Shown here: piece by piece, positions 23,876 to 32,722 of the stretch
Numbering within the stretch: the first letter of the stretch is position 1
How the letters are laid out: the number at the start of each line of letters is the position of its first letter
Origin: an uncultured Roseobacter sp.
GTDB lineage: Bacteria > Pseudomonadota > Alphaproteobacteria > Rhodobacterales > Rhodobacteraceae
Direction: 5' to 3'
NCBI RefSeq assembly: GCF_947499265.1
Contig: NZ_CANMNK010000006.1
Location: 310,001 to 374,000 of the forward strand
DNA length: 64,000 nt
Notes under the pieces: generated by a model
The model's database searches: none
Seen by the model: the letters and a program-made list of their open reading frames with translations, nothing else
What the model was told of the DNA's origin: nothing
Position numbers and translations under genes: made by a program

Positions 23876-24648
23876 ACCAGTATCAGGAAAAACTGAGCGC
23901 CTTTCTGGACGGTGAGCTTTCGGAGACCGAAACCCGCGCGATAGAGAAGGCATTGGAAAGCGATGCGGAACTGCAGGCAGAGCTTGAGACGCTGATGGCG
24001 GCGGACCGCGTTGCCAAAGACGAATTCGCCGCGATCCTGGGTGAGCCGGTTCCCTTTGAGCTTGCAAAAGCCATACAGGATGCACCGGAAGACATAGTTG
24101 CGAATGATCCCGGCGCGCCGCGCAAGGGGACGGGGTGGCTGACGGCTGTTGCGGCAGTCATCGCCTTGGCAATCGGTGGCAGCGGCGGATATTGGGCCGG
24201 TTTGACGCAAGGCAACGAGGTCGTTGCCGCGCCGGGATGGCTGCAGGATATTGCCGACTATCACACCGTTTACGCCGCGCAAAAACGCCATCTTGTCGAA
24301 GTTCCGGCGAGCGAACGGGACCACATCCAGACATGGTTGACCAATACGGTCGGCGCTGACGTGCGGGTTCCTGATCTGACGGCTCAAGGGCTTGAATTCC
24401 AGGGCGCGCGGCTTTTGGTGGCTGCGGGCAAACCGGTGGCCCAACTGATGTATCTGGATGCGAATGAACGCGTTGTGGCGCTGTGCCAGATCCAGACGGA
24501 AACGCCGCGTGATGGGTTTGCGGAACAGTCGATCCAAAACTTCGGCATGGTGTCATGGGGCGGAGAGAATTCGAACTTCGTCGTTGTCGGGGACGAAGGC
24601 AGAAGTGATCTTGCAGAGATTGCACAGGCAGCAGCGACGCAGGTCTGA
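23872..24648 (+). CDS. Membrane anti-sigma factor
   Basis: The 258-residue protein has a cytoplasmic N-terminal part of the anti-sigma type (LSAFLDGELSETETRAIEKALESD), one transmembrane helix at about residues 86-106 (WLTAVAAVIALAIGG) and a periplasmic domain of about 145 residues. It lacks the HxxxCxxC zinc motif. It should hold the preceding ECF factor at the membrane until a signal is sensed in the periplasm; the signal is unknown. Confidence 0.82.
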   Translation: MNQYQEKLSAFLDGELSETETRAIEKALESDAELQAELETLMAADRVAKDEFAAILGEPVPFELAKAIQDAPEDIVANDPGAPRKGTGWLTAVAAVIALAIGGSGGYWAGLTQGNEVVAAPGWLQDIADYHTVYAAQKRHLVEVPASERDHIQTWLTNTVGADVRVPDLTAQGLEFQGARLLVAAGKPVAQLMYLDANERVVALCQIQTETPRDGFAEQSIQNFGMVSWGGENSNFVVVGDEGRSDLAEIAQAAATQV

Positions 24649-24741
24649 CGGGCTGGGTGGCGGTCGCCACGGACCATATGCGCTTGGATCTGACCGGCAT
24701 TTTCGCGACATAAAACGCGTTGGGAAAAAAAGTTTAAAATT

Positions 24742-24758
24742 TTCTCGGATGCCGAGAA
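24742..24758. repeat. Perfect palindrome TTCTCGG-ATG-CCGAGAA
   Basis: A 7+3+7 perfect inverted repeat about 95 bp after the anti-sigma stop, within an AT-rich stretch (AAAAAAAGTTTAAAATTT precedes it). It lies upstream of the leader ORF and CTERM gene, so it could be a regulator binding site. On the minus strand it would be followed by a T-rich run and could act as a terminator, but no minus-strand gene ends there. Confidence 0.45.
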
Positions 24759-24835
24759 TAATCTCCAAGGGCCATGCGTAACCCTGATGTGAGCGACCTG
24801 AACAACCGCTCAGCATAGCAGGTAGGAGCAAGGCC

Positions 24836-24955
24836 ATGAAACGGACCGTCTCTATATCCTCCAGGGTATTTTTCGGAGGGCGCAGCAGGGCAGTAGCCCC
24901 AGCGTTTGTTTTGGTTCTAGACGGGTGTTCTGGACCGCACTTCTATCAGTTTTGA
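24836..24955 (+). CDS. Short ORF (39 aa), possible leader peptide
   Basis: GTAGGAGC places a good ribosome site 7-8 bp before the ATG. The predicted peptide is basic at its N-terminus (MKRTVSISSRVFFGG), has a hydrophobic middle (APAFVLVLDG) and ends at a TGA just before a hairpin terminator at 24972-24995. This could be a lipoprotein-like or leader peptide. Position between the sigma operon and a CTERM gene suggests a regulatory leader; coding is not proven. Confidence 0.4.
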   Translation: MKRTVSISSRVFFGGRSRAVAPAFVLVLDGCSGPHFYQF

Positions 24956-24971
24956 TCGTCATAACGTTCGT

Positions 24972-24995
24972 GGGGGGCCTTCGTGCCCCCCTTTT
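24972..24995 (+). terminator. Intrinsic terminator or attenuator upstream of the CTERM gene
   Basis: Perfect 7-bp stem GGGGGGC/GCCCCCC with loop CTTCGT followed by TTTT. It ends only about 30 bp before the start codon of the CTERM protein, so it either terminates the upstream transcript or works as an attenuator in that gene's leader. Confidence 0.8.
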
Positions 24996-25024
24996 CACGC
25001 AATGGTTTATGTATAGGAGTTCCC

Positions 25025-25933
25025 ATGTTTTCGACCCGATTTTCAGCTTTTGTCGGCGCGCTCATATTAGCGCCCTGCGTTGCGACCGCAGCCCCGATGA
25101 TTTTCTCAGCCGCCGGTTCAGACGCTGCCAGCATTCAGGCCGAGGTTGACGCCTTTCGCGATGCGCTCGGCGCGCTCAATCCAAATGAGCCGGAGAATTT
25201 CAAGGGCGGGCGTCGCCAGATCGACTGGGACGGGGCACCGGATGTCGTTTCCGATCCAAACCCGTTTCCCGGGGATTTCTTCAATCGCAATTTCGCACCT
25301 CTTGCCCGTGGTATCGAGTTCCGGCCCAGCGAAAACCCCAAGGCAGGCGCGCCCGAACAGATTGCCAAGGGCTTCCAGCTCAGCAGTACGGAAGCCTCTG
25401 GTGAGCCGGTCCGTTTTGGGTTTGAAAAGGAGCTTGATGTCTTCAGCCCTGAACGGCTTTTTGCACCCACGGGCGGCACAATTTTCGACGTGGTGTTTTT
25501 TGATCCCGCCGATCAGAAAACCCCGGCGGCGACACGTGGCCTTGGCATTGTCTTCACCAATGTGAGTGAGGTTGAGGACGAAAAAACCAAGGAAAAGACG
25601 ACCGATGCGATGGTGAACTTCTTCCTGAAGGGGCAGGATATCGGCACCGACCATCCCGCGTTTTCCGTGAACGCGGAGGCAAGTGGACCGGGCGGGTTGT
25701 CCTTCATCGGCGTTCTCTTTGATGAGCCGACAATTGTTGGTGCCACGGTTCAGGCCGGGTATATCCCCTTCGATACAGCGAAAAGTGGCGCCGGTGTCGT
25801 GGCCATGGATGATTTCATTTTTGGTGAACCGACGGTCGCGGCGGTGCCCGTGCCGGCCAGCGCCTTGCTGTTGGGCTCGGCATTGTTCGGCGGGGCCGCC
25901 TTTGCACGTCGCCGCCGTCGCCAAGCGGCCTGA
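25025..25933 (+). CDS. Secreted protein with VPxPA PEP-CTERM-like sorting signal
   Basis: AGGAG precedes the ATG at 25025. The 302-residue product has a signal peptide (cleaved near ATAAP, residue ~23), a long polar domain of unknown fold with several FxP/PNP segments, and a C-terminal tripartite tail: VPVPASA, a hydrophobic helix, then a five-Arg cluster. Such tails are processed by exosortases and lead to surface or matrix display. No exosortase is in the window. Its location after the sigma/anti-sigma pair suggests it may be a target of that sigma factor. Confidence 0.82.
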   Translation: MFSTRFSAFVGALILAPCVATAAPMIFSAAGSDAASIQAEVDAFRDALGALNPNEPENFKGGRRQIDWDGAPDVVSDPNPFPGDFFNRNFAPLARGIEFRPSENPKAGAPEQIAKGFQLSSTEASGEPVRFGFEKELDVFSPERLFAPTGGTIFDVVFFDPADQKTPAATRGLGIVFTNVSEVEDEKTKEKTTDAMVNFFLKGQDIGTDHPAFSVNAEASGPGGLSFIGVLFDEPTIVGATVQAGYIPFDTAKSGAGVVAMDDFIFGEPTVAAVPVPASALLLGSALFGGAAFARRRRRQAA

Positions 25934-25972
25934 GGATCTGCAAAGCAACTCTTCTCATCTTCAACACAAAGC

Positions 25973-26002
25973 ACAGCGGTCATGAATTTGGCCGCTGTTT
26001 TG
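25973..26002 (+). terminator. Intrinsic terminator after the CTERM gene
   Basis: Stem ACAGCGG/CCGCTGT with a short loop, followed by TTTTG, 40 bp after the stop codon. Confidence 0.75.
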
Positions 26003-26140
26003 TCATCCAGCGATGGCCCAAACCCGACTTGGCCGCTGCTCAAGACCTGCATCGCGCCCCCTCTTTCATTCCAAAAATCAAGCATTTCAGACATTTTGTT
26101 GCGTGAAGCGCCCGGTGAATGGTAACAAAATGTAAAAAGG

Positions 26141-28033
26141 ATGCGTGGGTTGGAAACGATTAGTCTTACGTTGGAAATGTCGGTGGTCCTTGGCTTGCTG
26201 GCATTCACGGTTTTCCTGTTCATCTCAGAGATCGTCCGAATAGACCTCGCGGCCATCATGGTGATGGTGCTGCTTGGGCTGTTGAGCCAGATACCGGGCC
26301 TAAACTCACTGGCCGATGTCAGTCGCCTCTTTGACGGTTTGGCCTCGAATGCCGTTGTCTCCATCATCGCGGTGATGATCATCGGTGCGGGTTTGGACAA
26401 AACCGGTCTGATGAGCAAGGTGGCCTCCCTGATCCTCAAACACGGCGGTAAAACCGAAACCCGCATCATTCCGATCATCTCCGGCACCGTTGGTGTCATT
26501 TCGTCCTTCATGCAGAACGTCGGTGCCGCGGCGCTGTTCCTGCCCGTGGTCAGTCGGATTTCGGTGCGCACGGAACTGCCGCTGAGCCGCTTGCTGATGC
26601 CGATGGGGTTCTGCGCCATTCTGGGCGGGACCATGACGATGGTGGGGTCATCGCCGCTGATCCTGCTCAATGATCTGCTGCTGAGTGCCAATCAGACGCT
26701 GCCCGTAGATCAGCAAATGGCGCCTTTCGGGTTGTTTTCGGTAACGCCCGTGGGGATTTGTCTGGTGATGACGGGCATTTTGTACTTCATGCTGTTCGGT
26801 CGCTGGGTGTTGCCCAAGGGGACAAAGGCCGGCGATGGCGCAAGCGCCAAATCGCTGAAAGACTACCTGAAAAACATCTACGGGCTGAAAACGGATATCT
26901 TCGAGATCACCGTTCCCGAAGGGCATCCTTGTGTCGGTGAGACGTTCGACGACATCATGCAGCGCTATCACGTCTATATCATTGGCAGCGCCTATCAGGG
27001 AAAGCGCTGGTTCGCGCCGGTGATCCAGACGGAGATCACAGCGCCCTGCCGTCTCGCTATTCTGGGCCGTGAAAAGGTCATCCAGCAGATGGTGGAAGAG
27101 GGCGGATACATTCTGCATGACGATCTGGATGTCTTTGCGGAGGATTATGCCCCCACCAAATCTGGCGTTGCTGAAATGGTGGTCCCGCCGGGCTCTTCAG
27201 TGATCGGTAAATGCGCCCATGATCTGGTGTTTCGCAAGACCTATGGCGCCAGCCTGCTCGCCATTCACCGCGACGAAGAGACCATGAGCTACGTGGAAAC
27301 CGACGAACATGCGCCGACGGCGGTGGGCGAAGTACCCTTCCACGCGGGTGATACGCTGGTCATTCACAGCACCTGGGAATCGCTCACGCGGCTGACCCGT
27401 GATCGCGATTTCGTTGTGGTGACCACGGATTTCCCGCAAGAAGAACTGCGCCCGACCAAGGTCGGCTGGGCGCTGGTGTTTTTTATCATCTCCATCTCGC
27501 TCATTCTTTTCACCGACCTGCGCCTTTCCCTGTGTCTGCTAACCGGCGCGGTCGGCATGATCCTGACCGGTGTGCTGGATATCGACGATGCCTATGGCGC
27601 GGTGAGCTGGAGCACGGTGTTTTTGCTGGCCAGTCTGATCCCGCTGGGGCAGGCGGTGCAGACCACGGGCACGGCGGAGTGGATAGCACAGCAGATCCTG
27701 TCCTTGCTGAACGGCTGGCCGCTATGGTCGCTGCAGGCCGGGGTTGCGGTTCTGGCAACCGCCTTCACCCTGATCATGTCGAATGTCGGGGCCACGGTGC
27801 TGCTTGTCCCGCTGGCGGTTTCCATTGCAATTGCAGCGGGCGGTGACCCGGCGATCTTTGCCCTGACCGTTGCCATATCGACCTCCAACTCGTTCCTGAT
27901 CCCAACCCATCAGGTGAATGCGCTGATCATGGGACCCGCTGGCTACAAGGTGACCGATTTCATGAAGAGCGGTGGGGTGATGACGATCCTCTTCCTGATC
28001 GTGTCCCTGTTCATGATGAACGTGGTTTTCTGA
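26141..28033 (+). CDS. SLC13/DASS-type permease with two TrkA-C domains
   Basis: The 630-residue membrane protein has about six helices in its N-terminal half (starting near residues 14-35), a central cytoplasmic region with two RCK_C/TrkA-C domains (about residues 250-335 and 345-435, e.g. AEMVVPPGSSVIGKCAHDLVF), and further helices to the C-terminus. Conserved permease loops include MQNVGAAALFLPV and SNVGATVLLVPL, plus TSNSFLIPTHQVNALIMG. The family carries dicarboxylates, sulfate or other anions with sodium; the substrate is not defined here. Monocistronic. Confidence 0.85.
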   Translation: MRGLETISLTLEMSVVLGLLAFTVFLFISEIVRIDLAAIMVMVLLGLLSQIPGLNSLADVSRLFDGLASNAVVSIIAVMIIGAGLDKTGLMSKVASLILKHGGKTETRIIPIISGTVGVISSFMQNVGAAALFLPVVSRISVRTELPLSRLLMPMGFCAILGGTMTMVGSSPLILLNDLLLSANQTLPVDQQMAPFGLFSVTPVGICLVMTGILYFMLFGRWVLPKGTKAGDGASAKSLKDYLKNIYGLKTDIFEITVPEGHPCVGETFDDIMQRYHVYIIGSAYQGKRWFAPVIQTEITAPCRLAILGREKVIQQMVEEGGYILHDDLDVFAEDYAPTKSGVAEMVVPPGSSVIGKCAHDLVFRKTYGASLLAIHRDEETMSYVETDEHAPTAVGEVPFHAGDTLVIHSTWESLTRLTRDRDFVVVTTDFPQEELRPTKVGWALVFFIISISLILFTDLRLSLCLLTGAVGMILTGVLDIDDAYGAVSWSTVFLLASLIPLGQAVQTTGTAEWIAQQILSLLNGWPLWSLQAGVAVLATAFTLIMSNVGATVLLVPLAVSIAIAAGGDPAIFALTVAISTSNSFLIPTHQVNALIMGPAGYKVTDFMKSGGVMTILFLIVSLFMMNVVF

Positions 28034-28060
28034 ACGACCACCGGATCGGCGCGACGGCTG

Positions 28061-28077
28061 TCACAAAATCTTTGTGA
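28061..28077. promoter_or_regulatory. Perfect palindrome TCACAAA-ATC-TTTGTGA
   Basis: A 7+3+7 inverted repeat 93 bp before the binding-protein start and 28 bp after the permease stop. There is no T-run, so an operator for the downstream ABC operon is more likely than a terminator. Confidence 0.45.
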
Positions 28078-28169
28078 GATTGTCATCAACCCGATGCGTT
28101 TCCCCCTCTAGATGCGCCCGGACCCGGCCAGCCCGGGTGAAACGCATTATCAAAAAAGAGGGTTCCCCT

Positions 28170-29288
28170 ATGAGCTTCACGCGTCGCTCCGCATTGAAAC
28201 TGACAGCGGCAGGTGCTGCTGCCCCGATGATCCTGAAAGCGTCCGATGCGCTGGCATCATCCGGGACGGTCAAGGTTTTTGCCTGGCAGGATTACGTTCA
28301 GCCCAACATCATCGAGGCATTTGAGGCGGAAACCGGTATCCAGCTGGAACTGACCACCTATGGCTCGAACGACGAGGCGGAATCGACTGTGCGCGCCAAT
28401 GGCGGCAAGGGGTTCGATGTGGTGTTCCCCTCCATCACCAATTCGGGCGGTTATGTGGATGACAGCGGCGACAGCTTCTTCGCGCCCATTCCTGCCGCGG
28501 TGAATACCGAGAACGTGATCCCCTCCTTCGTGCGTGACAGCGCGGGGCTGGGCGGTGTGTTCAAGGGCGAACAGATCCTGCTGCCGTTCGATTGGGGCAC
28601 AGAGGGCGTTACCTATAACGCGGCGGCCATGCCGATCGAGGGTCAGGTGTCCTACGGCGATCTATGGGCCGATGCGGCCAAGGGCAAAGCGGCCTTCCGT
28701 CAGAAATCGGTCATCATGGGCACCGGGCTCTATCTCGACGCCATTGGTGCCGTGCCGTCCAACCGCATGCTCGACGTCTACAAATCGGAAGACGATGCGC
28801 GCCGGGTCTGGGGCGAAGTGACCAAGTGGATCCTGGAGCGCAAGGACAATTTCGGGGCGTTCTGGAACAACGCGACCGAAGCCACAGCCGCCTTCAAGGA
28901 AGCGGGTTCGATCATCGGTCAGACCTGGGACACCACCGGCCTGCTGCTGAACCGCGAAAACAGCGACTACCTCTACCGCGCGCCAAAAGAGGGCATTGTG
29001 ACCTGGCTCGACAGTTTCGGCATCCTGAAAGGTGCGGAAAACCCCGAGCAGGCCGTTGCCTTCATGAACTTCATGCTGAAGCCGGAAACCGGCGGCATGT
29101 TTGCCAATAACACCGGTTACAACTCGGCGGTGGCCGGGGCGGCTGAGTTTGCCTCGCCAGAGTTCAAGGCCCAGTTCAACGAGGTCTATACGCCGGATGT
29201 GCTGGGCAACATGTGGTGGTGGCAGGCCGATACGCCGTTCTTTGCACCGGTGCGGAACGAGTTCGTCGAAATCATCACCAACGCCTGA
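28170..29288 (+). CDS. ABC transporter substrate-binding protein, PotD type, Tat signal
   Basis: GAGGG lies upstream of the ATG at 28170. The first ~30 residues form a Tat signal (FTRRSALKLTAAGAAAP ... ALAS). The mature part resembles spermidine/putrescine-binding proteins (VKVFAWQDYVQPNIIEAFE, ETGIQLELTTYGSNDEAE). It starts an operon with ATPase, two permeases and an unknown protein. A strong hairpin separates it from the ATPase gene, a layout that usually raises the amount of binding protein relative to membrane parts. Confidence 0.86.
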   Translation: MSFTRRSALKLTAAGAAAPMILKASDALASSGTVKVFAWQDYVQPNIIEAFEAETGIQLELTTYGSNDEAESTVRANGGKGFDVVFPSITNSGGYVDDSGDSFFAPIPAAVNTENVIPSFVRDSAGLGGVFKGEQILLPFDWGTEGVTYNAAAMPIEGQVSYGDLWADAAKGKAAFRQKSVIMGTGLYLDAIGAVPSNRMLDVYKSEDDARRVWGEVTKWILERKDNFGAFWNNATEATAAFKEAGSIIGQTWDTTGLLLNRENSDYLYRAPKEGIVTWLDSFGILKGAENPEQAVAFMNFMLKPETGGMFANNTGYNSAVAGAAEFASPEFKAQFNEVYTPDVLGNMWWWQADTPFFAPVRNEFVEIITNA

Positions 29289-29312
29289 GGGTTCCAAAGG
29301 CGATTTTCAAAA

Positions 29313-29349
29313 GACCAAGGCGGTCCCTTGTTGCGGGGCCGCCTTGGTC
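29313..29349 (+). repeat. Long intercistronic stem-loop
   Basis: GACCAAGGCGGTCCC (29313-29327) pairs with GGGGCCGCCTTGGTC (29335-29349) over 15 bp with one G-U pair and a 7-nt loop. It lies between the binding-protein and ATPase genes and has no T-run, so it is more likely an RNA-stability or processing hairpin than a full terminator. Confidence 0.75.
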
Positions 29350-29367
29350 CAACGGTTGGAGCGGATT

Positions 29368-30474
29368 ATGGAACGTGGCAAGGATGTTGTGCTCGACGGT
29401 GTGGAGATCACCTATCCCAACGGTTTCACCGCGGTCCATGAGACACATCTGAAGGTCGAAGCCGGCGAGTTCTTTTCCATTCTGGGGCCTTCGGGCTGTG
29501 GCAAAACGACGATCCTGCGGTCGGTTTCGGGGTTTGTCGAACCCTCACGGGGGCGCGTCCTGATCGGGGGCGAGGATCAGCGTGACAAGGGGCCGAATGG
29601 GCGCCCGACGGCGTTGATCTTTCAGAACCTCGCGCTCTTTCCGTTGATGCCTGTTTGGGAAAATGTGGCCTTCGGGCTGGAAGCGCGCGGCGTCGGCAAA
29701 CGCGCCCGCCGGGAAAAGGCCGATGAGCTCTTGCAGCTTGTCGCCCTCGGGGATCAGGCGGAGAAAAAACCCTCCGAGCTGTCGGGCGGGCAGCGCCAGC
29801 GCGTTGCCATTGCCCGGGCCTTGGCGGTGGGGCCGTCGGTCTTGCTGCTGGATGAGCCGCTCTCAGCGCTCGATCTGAAGCTGCGCCAACATATGCGGGC
29901 TGAATTGCGCGCCATCCAAAAGAAAACCGGCGTGACCTTCATCTACATCACCCATGATCAGGGGGAGGCGTTGACGATGTCCGACCGGATCGCCGTGATG
30001 AACGCGGGGCGCATCGAGCAGGTCGGCGGCGCGGATGAGATTTACTCAAGCCCGCACACGGCCTTTGCTGCATCCTTCGTGGGGGAAGCCAACCAGTTTC
30101 GCGGTCGGGTGACGGCGGTGACCGGCGACTATGTCCATATCAAAACCGCGCATGGTCAGTTTCTTGGCCGCAATCCCGTGGGTTTGCGGGACGGGGATGA
30201 GGCCATACTGTTCATTCGGCCCGAGGCGATGGTGCTGGACGCCGGGGACAATCAGATGATGGCGCGGATGGAGCGCCGCGATCTGGAAGGCGCTTTTGTC
30301 AACATGATGCTGCGCACGCCGACGGGCGCGCAGATCACCGTCTGCGTGCCCAATACCAGCGCGACCCAAATGACCGCGGATGCCGCACAGTTCGGCTTTC
30401 GTTCCGAGGACGCCGTCGTGCTGCCCGAGGGGCCGCTGGCCCGCACCGGCGGTGAGGAGCTTGCCGCGCAATGA
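29368..30474 (+). CDS. ABC transporter ATPase, PotA type
   Basis: Start at 29368 after TTGGAG. The 368-residue protein has Walker A (GPSGCGKTT), Q-loop (IFQNLALFPLM), signature LSGGQRQR, Walker B (LLLDEP), H-loop (ITHDQ) and a C-terminal TOBE-type region beginning near residue 250. Frame-open sequence upstream overlaps the binding-protein gene and is not counted. ATGA overlap with the permease gene. Confidence 0.9.
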   Translation: MERGKDVVLDGVEITYPNGFTAVHETHLKVEAGEFFSILGPSGCGKTTILRSVSGFVEPSRGRVLIGGEDQRDKGPNGRPTALIFQNLALFPLMPVWENVAFGLEARGVGKRARREKADELLQLVALGDQAEKKPSELSGGQRQRVAIARALAVGPSVLLLDEPLSALDLKLRQHMRAELRAIQKKTGVTFIYITHDQGEALTMSDRIAVMNAGRIEQVGGADEIYSSPHTAFAASFVGEANQFRGRVTAVTGDYVHIKTAHGQFLGRNPVGLRDGDEAILFIRPEAMVLDAGDNQMMARMERRDLEGAFVNMMLRTPTGAQITVCVPNTSATQMTADAAQFGFRSEDAVVLPEGPLARTGGEELAAQ

Positions 30475-31850
30475 CGGATCTGATCCGGGGATATGGGCGC
30501 GGTCTTGTCGCGGTATTTGTCGGCGCGGTTCTGGTCTGGGGGCTGGTGCTGATCATTTTGCCGCAACTGGCGATGCTGGAACGGGCGCTGACCAAGCCCA
30601 AACGACAACTCGACAGTTCCATCGCCGCACAGTTGGAGCGCGACGCCTTCAATTGTATCAGCATTCTGGGTCAGTACGCGGAAGCGCCCGACACACCGGC
30701 GCAAAGTGGCGGTCTGGCTGTTCCATCCGCCTCCGGCATGGCCGTGCCCTCCGCGTCGGGTATGAGCGCTCCTTCGGCGCAGGCCGGAAGCAGGCCCTAC
30801 ATTCTGCAATGTGACCGGGCGACCACGCGCAAGAAAATGGTGCGCGCTGCCGGGACAGAGGCGTGGTTCAACGATCTTTATGATCTGCCGCTGCTTTCGG
30901 TGACTGATGACCTGCCTATTGCGCAGCAGATCGACGTCGCCCGGCAGATTGCCGCGCTCGCCGGTGACACCTACCAATCCCTTCTGATCAGCGAGGCCAA
31001 CGCGCCGCGTCTGAGCGTCGGCAATTTCGCCGCCCTGACACAGCCGGTGCTGATCCCGCTGTCGGATGCCGCGCGGGTGGCAGAAAACGCCAAACTGTCC
31101 AATCAGCTGCTCGGCGTCATCGGGCTGCGTTACAGTGTCGAGGGCGACGTCTACGAACGCATCGGCCTGATCATTCTCGTCCGCACGCTGGTCTTTGCGG
31201 TTCTCGCAACGGGGCTGGCTTTGGTGGTTTGCTATCCGATTGCCTACAAGGTGGCGCTCGCAACCCCGCCGGAACGGGCAGTCTGGCTGTTTCTGGGCCT
31301 GATCATCCCCTATGCCATTGTCGAGCTGATGCGCATCTATGCCTGGACGGCGATCATCGACAACAAGGGCCTGCTCAACCAATTCCTGCTCTGGGCAGGC
31401 GCAATCGCGGACCCGATCCAGTTCAAGCGTTCTGCGCTGACGGTTTTTGCCGTCATCGTCTACACCTATGTACTTTTCATGGTCTTCCCGATCTTCAATG
31501 TGATGTCGACGCTGGACCGTAACCAGATCGAGGCGGCGCGGGATCTTGGATCCTCGACCTGGCGGGTGCATTGGCGGGTCATCATTCCGCATGCCAAACC
31601 CGGTATTGCCGTGGGCTGTATTGCCACCTTCATGCTGGCGGCAGGCGCCTTCTCCGTGCCGCGCATCATCAGTCGCGGGTTGCAGGCGGAATGGTTTAGT
31701 CAGACGATCTACAACAAGTTCTTTGAATCGGAAAACTCCAATGTCGGCGCGGCCTATTCCTTCGCCTATACGCTGGTGTGTTTCCTGATCGTGGCGCTGT
31801 TCATGTGGATCATGCGGACGCGGCTCAAAGATTTCGCGAGTGTAAGATGA
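30471..31850 (+). CDS. ABC transporter permease with large periplasmic insertion
   Basis: At 459 residues this is about 150 longer than usual PotB proteins. A first helix (about residues 9-34) is followed by a ~190-residue soluble segment before the remaining helices (from about 225) and the EAA loop (EAARDLGSSTWRVHWRVIIP). The insertion carries an eight-residue repeat, AVPSASGM twice and then SAPSAQAG, at about residues 83-106. The extra domain probably lies in the periplasm and may contact the binding protein. Confidence 0.85.
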   Translation: MTDLIRGYGRGLVAVFVGAVLVWGLVLIILPQLAMLERALTKPKRQLDSSIAAQLERDAFNCISILGQYAEAPDTPAQSGGLAVPSASGMAVPSASGMSAPSAQAGSRPYILQCDRATTRKKMVRAAGTEAWFNDLYDLPLLSVTDDLPIAQQIDVARQIAALAGDTYQSLLISEANAPRLSVGNFAALTQPVLIPLSDAARVAENAKLSNQLLGVIGLRYSVEGDVYERIGLIILVRTLVFAVLATGLALVVCYPIAYKVALATPPERAVWLFLGLIIPYAIVELMRIYAWTAIIDNKGLLNQFLLWAGAIADPIQFKRSALTVFAVIVYTYVLFMVFPIFNVMSTLDRNQIEAARDLGSSTWRVHWRVIIPHAKPGIAVGCIATFMLAAGAFSVPRIISRGLQAEWFSQTIYNKFFESENSNVGAAYSFAYTLVCFLIVALFMWIMRTRLKDFASVR

Positions 31851-32713
31851 CCGATACATCCGTAACCCCCTCACGCGCGCTGCGGATCAGCGCCGATACC
31901 GTGCTGAGCCTTTATACTTGGGTCTTCCTCATCTTCATGCTGGCGCCGCTTTTGTTGATGATCGTATCGAGCTTTAACAACACCTCGCCGCCCTCTGTTA
32001 CCGAATGGGGCGGGTTCACCACCAAATGGTATGACTTTTTCTGGATGTCGGAGGCCGCGATCCGCGAGGATCCGGTCCTGCGGTCGCTGGATCGGGATCG
32101 GTTTCTGAGCTGTTTCGGCAATTCGCTGCAGGTCTCGGTGGTTGTCGTGCCATTGTCGCTCTTGCTGGGTCTCGCGGGGGCGGTGCTGTTGACGCGTTGG
32201 CGCAGCCGGGCAAATGGTATCCTGTGGTGGGTGCTGTTGTCGCCCATGCTGGCCCCGGGGGTGATCCTTGGCCTGTCCGCACTGGTGTTCTGGGGCAGGC
32301 TTGGCGTGAACGCGGGCCTCTTCACCATCATGATGGCGCAGGTGACTTTCATCGCGGGCTATCCGCTGCTGATCCTGATGGCGCGGTTGCAACGTCAGCC
32401 GGTGGAGCTCGAAGAAGCAGCCCTTGATCTGGGCGCATCCCCGTTTCGCGTTTTTCGGCGCATCACGCTACCATTCCTGCTGCCAGCTCTTGCCTCGGCG
32501 GCTGTGATCGCCTTCATGGCGTCGATGGAGAATTACAACACCACGATGTTCGCCAAGGGTGGGGCCTGTACCTTTGCGACGGAGATTGGCGCAATGAGCC
32601 GCAATCCCAACGGTCATCCCCCGGTGATCAATGCGGTCGGAACCATCATCATCGTGCTAACCGTGGCGGCCGCATTGACACATACGGTTCTGACCCGCCG
32701 CGAAATGCGCTAA
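31847..32713 (+). CDS. ABC transporter permease, PotC type
   Basis: Start at the ATG overlapping the previous stop. The 288-residue product has six predicted helices and the EAA loop (EEAALDLGASPFRVFRRITLPFLLPAL). It also has a longer than usual first periplasmic loop (about residues 45-85), paralleling the insertion in its partner. Confidence 0.87.
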   Translation: MTDTSVTPSRALRISADTVLSLYTWVFLIFMLAPLLLMIVSSFNNTSPPSVTEWGGFTTKWYDFFWMSEAAIREDPVLRSLDRDRFLSCFGNSLQVSVVVVPLSLLLGLAGAVLLTRWRSRANGILWWVLLSPMLAPGVILGLSALVFWGRLGVNAGLFTIMMAQVTFIAGYPLLILMARLQRQPVELEEAALDLGASPFRVFRRITLPFLLPALASAAVIAFMASMENYNTTMFAKGGACTFATEIGAMSRNPNGHPPVINAVGTIIIVLTVAAALTHTVLTRREMR

Positions 32714-32722
32714 GGCCACCGC

